The notes under the pieces were generated by a model, which made no database searches, was not told the origin of the DNA, and saw only the letters and a list, made by a program, of their open reading frames with translations. This document shows, piece by piece, positions 54,480 through 63,745 of a DNA stretch of 64,000 nt. Every line of letters begins with the position of its first letter. The stretch's first letter is position 1. Position numbers and translations under genes: made by a program. Location: the NCBI GenBank assembly GCA_030835125.1, contig JAUQWM010000044.1, positions 124,001 through 188,000 of the forward strand, given 5' to 3'. Source of the stretch: Gemmatimonadaceae bacterium (lineage in GTDB: Bacteria; Gemmatimonadota; Gemmatimonadetes; Gemmatimonadales; Gemmatimonadaceae).

Positions 54480-57400
54480 TCAGGCGACCCTGACCAGCTT
54501 GACGCGACCGGGCCCCAGGAGCGCCCGGAGTTCGGCCAGTGCCGCCCCGTTGGCGGCGACCTTGAGGGTCCGCGAGCGCAGCCGGGCGCTGGTTCCGGCG
54601 CCGTCCTTCCAGCGGAGTTCCACGGGCGCCGATCCCGGATGGGCGTCCAGGACCGCCCGCACGTCCCGGAACACCTCGGGGAGCAACGACCCCTCCGGCG
54701 ACGACTGGTCGTCGCCGTTCGCGCCAGCCGGGGCCAGCTCGATGGAGACTGCCACCTGGCCGCTCACCCGGAGTTCCTCGAAGCGTTGTACCGTTTCGAC
54801 AATGAAGGTCGGGTTGTCGGCGCCCTGGTCGCGGCGGGAGTAGCCGCCCTTGATCAGGACCGGGATGTCGGGGAGAACCCGGTGGGCCAGGGCGGCCCAG
54901 GCTTCCGGGAAGACCAGTATCTCCGAAGATCCGGAGAAATCTTCCACTGTCAACCGGGCGAACTCCGCCCCCGTCCGCTTCGACACCTGTTTCTTGATGG
55001 CGGTGACCACCGCCCCGATGGACACGGAGCCCTCGGTCCAGGTGCCAAGCTGGGCAACCGCATGGGTGGCAAAGAGCTCGGACTCGGCCCGGAATGGCTC
55101 CAGCGGGTGGCCGGAGATGTAGAAGCCGAGGATCTCCTTTTCCCGGGTCAGCCGTTCAGACTCGGACAGGGGCGCGAGGTTCGGGAGGGCGGGGGCCCTC
55201 CCGTCGTCCTTTTCCCGTCCCCCGTCAGGCGCTTCGGGGGCCCCGAACAGGGAGGTCTGTCCCACTTCCTTCTCGGCCGCCTTGAGGGCTGCTTCCTGGA
55301 TCGCCGTGTCGAGCACCGCCAGCTGCTGCGCGCGGTGGCCGTTGAGGCCGTCGAGGGCGCCGCTGTGGATCAGGGCCTCGAACACCCGCTTGTTGCAGAG
55401 CCTGAGGTCCACGCGCTCGGCGAGGTCGAAGATGTCCTCGAATGGCCGCTCCCTGCGGGCGGCGAGGATCGAGTCGATGGCGCCCCGTCCGACATTGCGG
55501 ATGGCGCCCAGGCCGAAGCGGAGTCGCCGGTCTCCGACCACCGTGAACTTGTAGCCTGACTCGTTCACGTCAGGCGGAAGGACCTCGAGCCCGATCTCGC
55601 GCGACTCGTTGATGAACTTCACCACGCTGTCGGTGTCGCCGATGGCGGATGACAGCAACGCGGCCATGAAGTCGGCGGGATGGTGGCACTTCAGCCAGGC
55701 CGTCTGCAGGGAGATGATCGAGTAGGCGACCGAGTGCGACTTGTTGAAGCCGTAGCGGCCGAACGTCTCGATCTGCGCGGCCAGTTCCTCGATGATGCGC
55801 GGGTCGTACCCGCGCGCGACCGCCTTCTCGGTGAACTTGCCCAGTTCCCGGAGGATGAGGTCCCTGTCCTTCTTGCCGACCGCCTTCCGGAGCACGTCGG
55901 CCTCGGCGAGCGAGATGCCGGCCAGCACCTGGGCGATGCGCATCACCTGTTCCTGGTAGGTGATGACGCCGTAGGTCGGCTCGAGGATCGGGCGCAGCTC
56001 CGGCAGCGCGTACGTCACGGGTTCCTCGCCGCGCTTCCGCCGCTGGTAGACGCGGTGCATCCCGGCGTCGAGCGGGCCCGGTCGCATCAGGGCGCTCGAG
56101 GCGACGAGGTCGTCGAACCGGTCGCAGCGCATGGCGCGCAGCATGTCGGTGGCGAGCGGCGACTCGAACTGGAAGACGCCGACCGTGCGACCCAGCCGCA
56201 GCATGCGGTACGTCTCCGGATCGGCCATGTCGATCGTCGCGAGGTCGGGTGCGGAGCCGGTCCGTGACCTGATCGACTGGAGCGTGTCGTGGATGACGGT
56301 GAGCGTCGTGAGGCCGAGGAAGTCCATCTTCAGCATCCCCGACTGCTCCAGCGCGTTCATGTCGTACTGGGTGACGATGACGCGGGACTCGTGACTCGTG
56401 ACTCGTGACTCGGCACTGCCACTGCTCGCCGATTCCCGCTTCCCCTTCACTTCCTGCGTGAAGATGGGGACGTAGTCGTCCAGCGGGCCCGGGGCGATCA
56501 CGACGCCGGCGGCGTGGACGCCGGTGTGTCGCGACAGGCCCTCGAGCGCGATGGCGTAGTCCAGGAGGCGGCGATGGCGGTCATCGTCCCGGTAGAGCTT
56601 CGCGACCTCGGGGATCTTCTCGACCGCCTCCTTCACCGTCAGCGAGTAGTTGGGCTGGTTGGGGATGAGCTTGGCCAGCGCGTCGGTTTCGGCGGGCGTG
56701 AAGCCCAGCACGCGCCCCACGTCCTTGACGGCGGCGCGGGACTTGAGCGTGCCGAAGGTCACGATCTGCCCGACGGCGTCCTTGCCGTACTTCTCGCGGA
56801 CGTACTCGATGACCTCTCCCCGGCGCTCGAAGCAGAAGTCGACGTCGATGTCCGGCATCGAGACGCGCTCGGGGTTCAGGAACCGCTCGAAGAGCAGGTC
56901 GTACGCCAGGGGGTCGACGTCGACGATGCCTAACGCGTAGGCGACGACCGAGCCGGCGGCCGAGCCGCGGCCGGGGCCGACCGGGATGCCCCGCTCGCGG
57001 GCGGCCCGGATGAAGTCGGCGACGATGAGGAAGTAGCCGGCGTACGCGGCGTTGGTGATCACGCCCAGCTCGTAGTCGACCCGCTCCCGCACCGGGTCCG
57101 GGAGCGGGTCGCCGTACCGGCCCTTCGCGCCCTCGTTCGCCAGCTGGACCAGCAGGTCATTCTCCGACGTCGCGCCGGCGGGCAGGGGAAACGAGGGCAC
57201 CGAGATCTGCTTCGACAGTTTGAGGTCGCAGCGCTCGGCGATCGCCAGCGTGTTCTCGAGCACGTCGGGCCGTCCGGGGAAGTGCTCGGCGACCTCGAGG
57301 TGGCTCTTGAAGTACAGGCCGCGATCGTACCGCATGCGATCGCGATCCTCGCGGTCCTTCCCCAGCCCGATGCAGAGCAGGACGTCGTGCGCGTCATGAC

Positions 57401-58040
57401 TCTCGGCCTTGAGGAAATGCGAGTCGTTCGTCGCGATCACCGGGAGGCCGAGGTCCTTCGACAGGGCGAAGACCTGCTCGTTCAGCTCCGCCTGCCCCTC
57501 GCTGCGGTGCGCCTGCACCTCGAGGTAGTAGCGTCCCGGAAAGTGCTCGGCGTACCAGGTCGCGACGTCACGGGCGCTGTCGAGGTGGCCGGCCCGGAGG
57601 TGCGAGGCGACTTCGCCCGCCATGCAGGCCGAAGAAACGATGAGGCCCTCGCCGTATTGTTCGAGCAGCTCGCGGTCGATCCGGGGCCGCGAGTAGAAGC
57701 CCTCGGTGTAGCCGAGCGAGGTGAGCTTGACGAGGTTCCGATAGCCGGTGCGATCGGCGGCGAGGAGGACGAGGTGGAAGTATGGCTTGACGTCGGGACC
57801 CATCCGGCCCCGCTGGCGTCGATCGCCGGGCGCGACGTAGGCTTCCATGCCGACGATCGGCTTCAGGCCGGCCTTCCGGGCCTTGTCCTGGAACTCCCAC
57901 GCCGCGTGCAGGTTGCCATGGTCGGTGATCGCGAGCGCCGGCTGCTCGAGCTCGCGGGCGCGGGCAATCAGGTCGTCGATGCGGTTCGCCCCGTCGAGCA
58001 GGGAGTACTCGCTATGGCAATGCAGGTGGACGAAACTCAT
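54480..58040 (-). CDS. dnaE: DNA polymerase III subunit alpha
   Basis: 1186 residues from the ATG at 58040. The PHP domain (FVHLHCHSEYSLLDGA, ITDHGNLHAAWEF) is followed by the C-family polymerase core: GPGRGSAAGSVVAYALGIVD, PDIDVDFCFERRGEVIEYV and LKMDFLGLTTLTVIHDTLQS; then helix-hairpin-helix (GFNKSHSVAYSIISLQTAWL), OB fold and tail. Replicates the chromosome. Odd: a tandem repeat at 56389-56411 adds about 18 residues (SGSAESRVTSHESRV) just before VTQYDMNALE, inside a conserved block, and a similar low-complexity insert occurs near 55200. Confidence 0.96.
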   Translation of the reverse strand: MSFVHLHCHSEYSLLDGANRIDDLIARARELEQPALAITDHGNLHAAWEFQDKARKAGLKPIVGMEAYVAPGDRRQRGRMGPDVKPYFHLVLLAADRTGYRNLVKLTSLGYTEGFYSRPRIDRELLEQYGEGLIVSSACMAGEVASHLRAGHLDSARDVATWYAEHFPGRYYLEVQAHRSEGQAELNEQVFALSKDLGLPVIATNDSHFLKAESHDAHDVLLCIGLGKDREDRDRMRYDRGLYFKSHLEVAEHFPGRPDVLENTLAIAERCDLKLSKQISVPSFPLPAGATSENDLLVQLANEGAKGRYGDPLPDPVRERVDYELGVITNAAYAGYFLIVADFIRAARERGIPVGPGRGSAAGSVVAYALGIVDVDPLAYDLLFERFLNPERVSMPDIDVDFCFERRGEVIEYVREKYGKDAVGQIVTFGTLKSRAAVKDVGRVLGFTPAETDALAKLIPNQPNYSLTVKEAVEKIPEVAKLYRDDDRHRRLLDYAIALEGLSRHTGVHAAGVVIAPGPLDDYVPIFTQEVKGKRESASSGSAESRVTSHESRVIVTQYDMNALEQSGMLKMDFLGLTTLTVIHDTLQSIRSRTGSAPDLATIDMADPETYRMLRLGRTVGVFQFESPLATDMLRAMRCDRFDDLVASSALMRPGPLDAGMHRVYQRRKRGEEPVTYALPELRPILEPTYGVITYQEQVMRIAQVLAGISLAEADVLRKAVGKKDRDLILRELGKFTEKAVARGYDPRIIEELAAQIETFGRYGFNKSHSVAYSIISLQTAWLKCHHPADFMAALLSSAIGDTDSVVKFINESREIGLEVLPPDVNESGYKFTVVGDRRLRFGLGAIRNVGRGAIDSILAARRERPFEDIFDLAERVDLRLCNKRVFEALIHSGALDGLNGHRAQQLAVLDTAIQEAALKAAEKEVGQTSLFGAPEAPDGGREKDDGRAPALPNLAPLSESERLTREKEILGFYISGHPLEPFRAESELFATHAVAQLGTWTEGSVSIGAVVTAIKKQVSKRTGAEFARLTVEDFSGSSEILVFPEAWAALAHRVLPDIPVLIKGGYSRRDQGADNPTFIVETVQRFEELRVSGQVAVSIELAPAGANGDDQSSPEGSLLPEVFRDVRAVLDAHPGSAPVELRWKDGAGTSARLRSRTLKVAANGAALAELRALLGPGRVKLVRVA
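56389..56411. repeat. 7-bp tandem repeat ACTCGTG inside dnaE
   Basis: Three copies of GACTCGT plus a GACTCGG variant are translated in frame in dnaE. The surrounding protein is otherwise conserved. Confidence 0.85.
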
Positions 58041-58119
58041 CGGTTCGAAACTAGCGGCGCCGCGTTGGCGTGGCAAACCTTGCATTCTCTTAACACATTG
58101 GCATTGCATCGCTTGAGTC

Positions 58120-59199
58120 ATGCGACGCCCGTCGCTTAGGCGCATCGGCCGCGTGGCGCTGGCCATCGTGGCCGGGATGGCGGCGCTGGTGGTCGCGACG
58201 CCGCTCGGGCGGTACGTGCTGCGGGCGGCCTGGGAGGAGGGGAAGATCCTCCTGCGGCGTCGGCCGATTGTCGAGGTGCTCGCCGACTCGACGACACCGG
58301 CGGCGGTGCGCGAGCGGCTCCGGCTGGTCGCCGACGCGCGGACGTTTGCCGTCGAGGCGCTCGGGCTGTCGGCGGGCGAGAGCTTCACGACGTTCGCGCA
58401 ACTGGACCGGGACACGCTCGTCCTCGTGCTCTCGGCGGCGTACCGTGACCGGCTCGAGGCGTACCGGTGGTGGTTCCCGGTGGTGGGGCGGCTGCCCTAC
58501 AAGGGCTGGTTCCGGCGGGACGACGCCGTCCGGGCGCGGGACGACTTCCAGGCGCGGGGCTTCGACACCTACCTCCGGCCGGCGTCGGCCTTCAGCACGT
58601 TAGGCTGGTTCAACGACCCGCTGCTGTCGACGACGCTGCGCGGGGACACCACCTGGCTGGCGAACACGGTGATCCACGAACTGTCGCACAACACGCTGTT
58701 CGTGAAGGGGAACGCCGAGTTCAGCGAGTCGTTCGCCAGCTTCATCGGCGCGCGCGGGGCCGAGGCGTTCTTCGTGGCGCGCGGGGCGCCGGGCGCGGCG
58801 CGGGAGGTGGCGCTGGACTGGGCGAACGACCAGGTGCTGGGCCAGTTCTGGCAGGACGTCGCGGTGTCGCTCGACTCCGCGTACGGGGCCTGGCCGGCGG
58901 ACAGCGCGGCGCGGGTGGCGGCGCGGGACTCGGTATACGCGCGGGCGCGGCGGCTGCTGGTCGACCGCATTGCCCCGGTGCTGCACGGGGTCCCGGCGGC
59001 GCGCCTCGAGGCCATTCCCCTGGACAACGCGGCGCTGCTGGCGCGCCGGGTCTACGCCCAGCAGCTGGACGTGTTCGACTCGGTGTGGGTGCGCAACGGG
59101 CGCGACCTCCGGCGGACCATTGCCGCCATCCGGGCCGCGGTCGACGGCGCCGCGCGCCCCTTCGAAGCGTTGCGGAGGGCGGGCGTCCGCGATCCCTGA
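58120..59199 (+). CDS. putative zinc aminopeptidase (PF10023 type)
   Basis: 359 residues. An N-terminal signal or anchor (IGRVALAIVAGMAALVVATP) is followed by the family metal motif VIHELSHNTLFVKGNAEFSE (HExxHN plus Glu) and SFASFIGARGAEAFF. Relatives (PF10023) are annotated as predicted aminopeptidases; the active-site glutamate and histidines are intact. It is divergent from dnaE with 79 bp between starts. STLGWF contains a TTA codon in GTTAGGC. Confidence 0.85.
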   Translation: MRRPSLRRIGRVALAIVAGMAALVVATPLGRYVLRAAWEEGKILLRRRPIVEVLADSTTPAAVRERLRLVADARTFAVEALGLSAGESFTTFAQLDRDTLVLVLSAAYRDRLEAYRWWFPVVGRLPYKGWFRRDDAVRARDDFQARGFDTYLRPASAFSTLGWFNDPLLSTTLRGDTTWLANTVIHELSHNTLFVKGNAEFSESFASFIGARGAEAFFVARGAPGAAREVALDWANDQVLGQFWQDVAVSLDSAYGAWPADSAARVAARDSVYARARRLLVDRIAPVLHGVPAARLEAIPLDNAALLARRVYAQQLDVFDSVWVRNGRDLRRTIAAIRAAVDGAARPFEALRRAGVRDP

Positions 59200-59217
59200 C
59201 GGCGCCCGGGGACCCGC

Positions 59218-60888
59218 CTAACGATCGAAGTCCAGGGTCGGGAGGAACCGGGGGATCGCCCGGGCCGGCTTCGCCTGCTCGAACGCGTACGCCAGGGCGA
59301 GCAGCCGGGCCTCGCTCCACGCCGGGCCAGTGAAGGAAATCCCCACCGGCAGGCCCAGCACGTCACCGGCCGGCACCGTCACCCGCGGATAGCCGGCGAC
59401 CGCGCTCAGCGACGACCCGGTCAGCATGGGATGGTCGCCGTTGAGCAGGTCACTCGAGAACGCCGGTCCGGCCGCGATCAGGACGATGGCATCGAGCTGG
59501 TGGTCGGCGATCGCCTTGTCGATGCCCAGGGTCCGGGTCAGCGTGCGGCATCGGGCCAGCGCCGGTCGGTAGTCCGGCGTCAACCGACCGTTCGTGACCT
59601 CGGCGGCCTCGAACCACTCCTGCCCGAACCACCGCAATTCCGTTTCGGCGTTCTCGATGTTGAAGCGGATCAGGTCCGCCAGCGAGCGATGGCGCTCCCC
59701 GGGGCCGCGGGCGGCGAGGTACTCCCGGATCAGGTCCTTGAACTCGCACAGCAGGACGACGACCTCGGCCCGCTGGATCTCCTCGATCGAGGGCAGTTCC
59801 AGCTCCTCGACGATCGTCGCACCGGCCGCCTTCATGAGGTCGAGCGCTTCCATCAGGACCGCAGCCACCGGGGAGCCGGTATCGCTCGCGATGCGCTGCA
59901 CGCCGATCCGGGCGCCTTTCAGGGCTCCCTTGTCCAGGCCCTTCACGTAGTCCACCTGCGGTCGCGCGGGATCCTCGGTGGCGATGTCCCGACCGTCGAC
60001 GCCGCCCATGACACCGAGCAGGATTGCCGCGTCGGTGACCGTGCGCGTCAGTGGCCCGGCGCTGTCCTGCGAGGACGAGATCGGAATGATCCCCGATCGG
60101 CTCAGCAGGCCGACCGTCGGCTTGATACCGACCAGTCCGTTGGCGCTCGCCGGGCAGGAAATCGAGCCGTCCGTCTCGACGCCGACGCCGAGCATCGCCA
60201 GGTTGGCCGAGATGGCGGCCGCCGTGCCTGAGCTGGACCCACACGCCGTCCGGTCGAGGACGTAGGGATTCCGCGTAAGGCCGCCACGCGCGCTCCAGCC
60301 GCTGGTCGCCTTCGTTGAACGGCAGTTCGACCACTCGCTGAGGTTCGACTTCCCGAGCAGGATCGCCCCGGCCGCGCGCAGTCGCTCGACGATGTACGCG
60401 TCACGCGTCGGGCGCGATCCCAGGAGCGCCAGGGATCCGGCGGTCGTGTTCATCTCGTCGGCGGTGTCGATGACATCCTTCACGATCACCGGGATCCCGT
60501 GCAGCGGCCCGCGGATGTGTCCGGCAGCGCGCTCGGTATCGAGCTTGCGCGCGATGGCGAGCGCATCCGGGTTCAGCTCGATCACCGATCGCAGCGTGGG
60601 ACCCGAGTGATCGATCACCGCGATGCGCGCGAGGTACAGTTCGACCACCTGCTCGGCGGTGAAGCGCCGCTGGGCATAGGCCTGCTGCAATCCGGCGACC
60701 GTCATCTCGCCGAGCACGAACGCCGTTTGCGCGGGCACGGAAGGCGCGGGGACGGCCCGGAACGACGCGGCAGATGGTATCGACGCCACCCCTCCCGACC
60801 ACCCCGCTACTCCCACACCCGCCAGCGCCTGCAGGAACTGACGGCGGTCCGGGCCCGGCGCCCCCGGACCAATGGGGTCAGACCCCAT
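59218..60888 (-). CDS. exported amidase-signature enzyme
   Basis: 556 residues. A Tat-like signal (DRRQFLQALAGVGVAGWSGG) is followed by an amidase-signature domain: HGIPVIVKDVIDTADEMNTT (catalytic Lys), GSSSGTAAAISANLAMLGVG with the Ser motif, and VETDGSISCPASANGLVGIK (nucleophile region). It hydrolyses amides; substrate is unknown. The first codons (MGSDPI) are part of the palindrome TGGGGTCAGACCCCA, so the original start may be nearby. The stop TAG lies in CGTTAGGC. Confidence 0.9.
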   Translation of the reverse strand: MGSDPIGPGAPGPDRRQFLQALAGVGVAGWSGGVASIPSAASFRAVPAPSVPAQTAFVLGEMTVAGLQQAYAQRRFTAEQVVELYLARIAVIDHSGPTLRSVIELNPDALAIARKLDTERAAGHIRGPLHGIPVIVKDVIDTADEMNTTAGSLALLGSRPTRDAYIVERLRAAGAILLGKSNLSEWSNCRSTKATSGWSARGGLTRNPYVLDRTACGSSSGTAAAISANLAMLGVGVETDGSISCPASANGLVGIKPTVGLLSRSGIIPISSSQDSAGPLTRTVTDAAILLGVMGGVDGRDIATEDPARPQVDYVKGLDKGALKGARIGVQRIASDTGSPVAAVLMEALDLMKAAGATIVEELELPSIEEIQRAEVVVLLCEFKDLIREYLAARGPGERHRSLADLIRFNIENAETELRWFGQEWFEAAEVTNGRLTPDYRPALARCRTLTRTLGIDKAIADHQLDAIVLIAAGPAFSSDLLNGDHPMLTGSSLSAVAGYPRVTVPAGDVLGLPVGISFTGPAWSEARLLALAYAFEQAKPARAIPRFLPTLDFDR

Positions 60889-60890
60889 CG
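60873..60890. repeat. second copy of the palindrome TGGGGTCAGACCCCA
   Basis: Same core as at 13284-13304. On the minus strand it reads ATGGGGTCTGACCCCATT and provides the amidase start codon. Confidence 0.75.
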
Positions 60891-61023
60891 CACATGTGTC
60901 TCGGCATCGTTATGTGTACGCGGGCCACGGGAATTCGTTGCCCACGATGCGACGCGAGACGTTTCTGGCACCGCGGGCAACGCGCGGACACTTGTGCGTC
61001 CGTTCGTCACAGGCCTGCCTCGC

Positions 61024-63090
61024 TCAGCCGGGCCCGAACCTCTTCTTCATCAACTCGCGCAAGTCGAGGGGGGCGACCGGTTCGACCGTCATGGGCGACT
61101 CATCCTGGAACTTCGGCACCACCCGCTGCATGGTGTCCCGCACGCCGGGGTCGAGGAAGCGCGAAAGCTGGTCGATCGTGTAGTCGGACCCGCGCCGGGT
61201 CGAGTAGGCGTTCAGCGGGTAGGTCACGGCGAGATGGTCGCGGGCGCGGGTCATGGCCACGTACATCAGGCGGCGCTCCTCCTCGAGTTCATCCTCGTCG
61301 CCTAACGCGCGGGCCATCGGAAACCAGCCGTCGACCGCCCAGAGCAGGAACACGGCGTCCCATTCCTTGCCCTTGGCGCTGTGCACGGTGCTCAGGATGA
61401 GCGCATCCTGCTCGTCGTCGGTTCCGCCGACGGCGAGGTCCTGCGTTCCCTGCGGGGGTTCCAGCGCGATCGCGGCCAGGAAGGCGCCGCGGTCCGGGTA
61501 GCCTCCGGCGATCACCTGCAGCTGGTCCAGGTCGGAGAGGCGCGGCTCGACCCGGTCATACCGCTCGCGGAGGATGTCGTCGTACAGGACCCGGATCCGG
61601 GTGATGTCGGCCGCGACTTCATTCCCGCCCGACGGCCGGAGCCGAAGCTGCATCAGGAGTTCCGCGAGTCGCGCGTGGGCCTGACGGGCCCGGGGCGGGG
61701 GCGGGAACCGCTCGAACGCCTCGAGGGCCCACGCGCTCTCGGCCATCGCGGCTATGGCCGAGCGGGCAGTCGACTCGCCGATGCCCGGCAGCAGCTGGAG
61801 GAGCCGGAACCAGCTCACCTCGTCCCGAGGATTCTCGAGCACGCGGAGGAATGCCAGCACGTCCTTCACGTGGGCGGCTTCGAGGAACTTGAGGCCGCCC
61901 CATTTCTCGAACGGGATCTTCCGGTTCGTGAGCTCGATCTCGAGGTCGGCCGACATGTAGGCGGCGCGGAACAGCACGGCCATCTCGCGCAGGGGGATGC
62001 CTTCCTCGTGCAGTTCGAGGAGGCGCTCGACGACGAACCGGGTCTGCTGCTGCTCGTCGTTGGTGGTGACCAGCCAGGGTGGCTCGCCGCCCTGGCGATG
62101 GGTCCAGAGGTTCTTGGTGAACCGCTCGCTCGCGCGGGATATCAGGGTGTTGCTGGTGTCGAGGATCGGCTGGGTGCTGCGGTAGTTCTGCTCGAGCGCG
62201 ATCATCGTGGTGCCCGGGAACTCCCGCGGGAACTCGAGGATGTTGCGGAAGCTCGCGCCGCGGAATGAATAGATGCTCTGGGCGTCGTCGCCGACGACCG
62301 TGATGTTGCGGTGCTCGCCGCACAGGCCGCGGAGGATGCGGGCCTGGAGGATGTTCGTATCCTGGTACTCGTCCACCAGGACGTGGTCGTAGAGCGCGGC
62401 GATCTTCGACCCGATGGCCGGATGCTCGAGGAGCAGGCACCAGAAGACCAGCAGGTCGTCGTAGTCGACGAGGTTTCGCTCGGCCTTGCGTTGGGTGAAG
62501 TCGGCGTAGATGCGTGCGAAGTCGGCCTCGAACTCGACGAACCGCGGGAACTCCTCGGCGAGGATGCCGGCCACCGGCACCTCGGTGTTCACGTGGCGGG
62601 AGTAGACGTAGTGGAGGGTCTCCTTCCTGGGAAACCGCTTCTTGGCGTCTCCGTAGCCGAGTTGGGCGCGCGAGAGCTGGAGGAGGTCGGCGGCGTCTCC
62701 CTGGTCCATGATCGTGAAGTCGCCGGCGAGGCCCGCGGCCGGCCCGAACCGGCGGAGGAGGCGGTGGGCCGTTCCATGGAAAGTGCCGCCGTGGACCTGG
62801 CGGCTGGTGCCACCGACCAGCTGGACCGCTCGTCCCAGCATCTCCTGGGCGGCGCGCCTGGTGAAGGTGAGGAGGAGGATCCGTTCAGCGCTGACGCCTG
62901 ACTGGAGGAGGTGGGCGACGCGATAGACGAGGGTTCGGGTCTTGCCGGTCCCGGCGCCGGCGACGATGAGGAGGGGTCCGTTGCCAAAAGTGGCCGCTGC
63001 GTGCTGCTCGGGATTGAGTTCCTGGGCGAAGTCCCGGGCCTGCGGGGCGTCGATGGTGGTGGCGCGATCGTAGACCTTCGGGTCTGCCAT
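61024..63090 (-). CDS. UvrD/PcrA-family ATP-dependent DNA helicase
   Basis: 688 residues from the ATG at 63090. Superfamily 1 motifs: LNPEQHAAATFGNGPLLIVA with GAGTGKTRT (I), LLLTFTRRAAQEM (Ia), LVDEYQDTN (II), VVGDDAQSIYSFRGA (III), LEQNYRST (IV), LSTVHSAKGKEWDAVFL (V) and EEERRLMYVAMTRAR (VI). It unwinds 3' to 5' and acts in repair. It lacks the long C-terminal extension of PcrA. RALGDED has a TTA codon in GTTAGGC. Confidence 0.94.
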   Translation of the reverse strand: MADPKVYDRATTIDAPQARDFAQELNPEQHAAATFGNGPLLIVAGAGTGKTRTLVYRVAHLLQSGVSAERILLLTFTRRAAQEMLGRAVQLVGGTSRQVHGGTFHGTAHRLLRRFGPAAGLAGDFTIMDQGDAADLLQLSRAQLGYGDAKKRFPRKETLHYVYSRHVNTEVPVAGILAEEFPRFVEFEADFARIYADFTQRKAERNLVDYDDLLVFWCLLLEHPAIGSKIAALYDHVLVDEYQDTNILQARILRGLCGEHRNITVVGDDAQSIYSFRGASFRNILEFPREFPGTTMIALEQNYRSTQPILDTSNTLISRASERFTKNLWTHRQGGEPPWLVTTNDEQQQTRFVVERLLELHEEGIPLREMAVLFRAAYMSADLEIELTNRKIPFEKWGGLKFLEAAHVKDVLAFLRVLENPRDEVSWFRLLQLLPGIGESTARSAIAAMAESAWALEAFERFPPPPRARQAHARLAELLMQLRLRPSGGNEVAADITRIRVLYDDILRERYDRVEPRLSDLDQLQVIAGGYPDRGAFLAAIALEPPQGTQDLAVGGTDDEQDALILSTVHSAKGKEWDAVFLLWAVDGWFPMARALGDEDELEEERRLMYVAMTRARDHLAVTYPLNAYSTRRGSDYTIDQLSRFLDPGVRDTMQRVVPKFQDESPMTVEPVAPLDLRELMKKRFGPG

Positions 63091-63107
63091 GGGGGAAGGA
63101 TAGCGGG

Positions 63108-63255
63108 GACGTCGAGCGCAAAGCGCAAAGGGGTGGAGGGCAGTGTTCTGGTGGCTTGGAGAGGCTTCTTCGTGGCAGGCAGGGCCACGGGAAGGCGGGG
63201 CAGCTCCGCTTTGCGCTTTGCGCTCCGCACTCTGCACTCTGCACTCTGCACTCAA
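63108..63255. repeat. paired 7-bp repeats (GCAAAGC / GCTTTGC, then GCACTCT)
   Basis: GCGCAAAGCGCAAAGGGGTG (63116-63135) pairs with CCGCTTTGCGCTTTGCGCTC (63207-63226), followed by four GCACTCT copies complementary to the AGAGTGC repeats at 49227-49262. It lies just upstream of the helicase gene. Confidence 0.82.
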
Positions 63256-63494
63256 AGTGCCCTTCTCGGCTTTCCGCGTGACGGTTGGCATTGGTGTTCG
63301 TCAACACGGTCGGGCGCGGAGGTTAGTGGGGGCAAATACGGTTCAGTGGGTGAAGGAACCGGTTGCCGGCGTTCGAAACTGGACGAAGGGAGTCGGGATC
63401 AGGGGAGTCGCGGCGGTCGGCGGGCGGCTGGCCGGCGGTGGACATCGGGGCCGTATCTCACGCAGTGGGAAGGGCCTAAGTAACCGTTGTCTTC

Positions 63495-63523
63495 TTGACC
63501 CTCTCTCCTGGCGCCCCTATTAT
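63495..63523 (+). promoter_or_regulatory. sigma-70 promoter for the Ig-like lipoprotein gene
   Basis: TTGACC (-35), a 17-bp spacer, and TATTAT (-10) at 63518-63523. It is one of the best promoter matches in the window and predicts a 5' leader of about 215 nt. Confidence 0.7.
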
Positions 63524-63745
63524 CAGCGCCTGAAAACCGATGGGAAAATGTCCGCCTGGCTGCGGAGGCGGGGAGAAGTGACGGGCCAAAACGTCGTGGG
63601 GTCTTCTGTCATTGAGACAAAGGCCGCATTGCGTCCTTTGGTCTGCACTCTTGTCGATCAGGGTCTCCGTGAAGACGGAACCGCAGGCAGGTGATGGGAA
63701 ATGTTCGCAGGGAAGCAGGTAATCACACTCCAGAAGGGGGAAAGG

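Larger units (their letters stand above)
63091..63745. other. 655-bp spacer with repeat hairpin and leader region
   Basis: The first part (63108-63255) has paired 7-bp repeats. A near-consensus promoter follows at 63495-63523, then a leader of about 215 nt to the gene at 63746. A 48-codon frame (63548-63694, starting MSAWLRRRGEV) in the leader is too weak to call as a gene; a leader peptide cannot be excluded. Confidence 0.45.

Noticed and set aside
63548-63694. A 48-codon frame in the leader of the Ig-like gene
   Set aside because: Weak ribosome-binding context and no recognisable similarity; could be a leader peptide but not supported enough to call.
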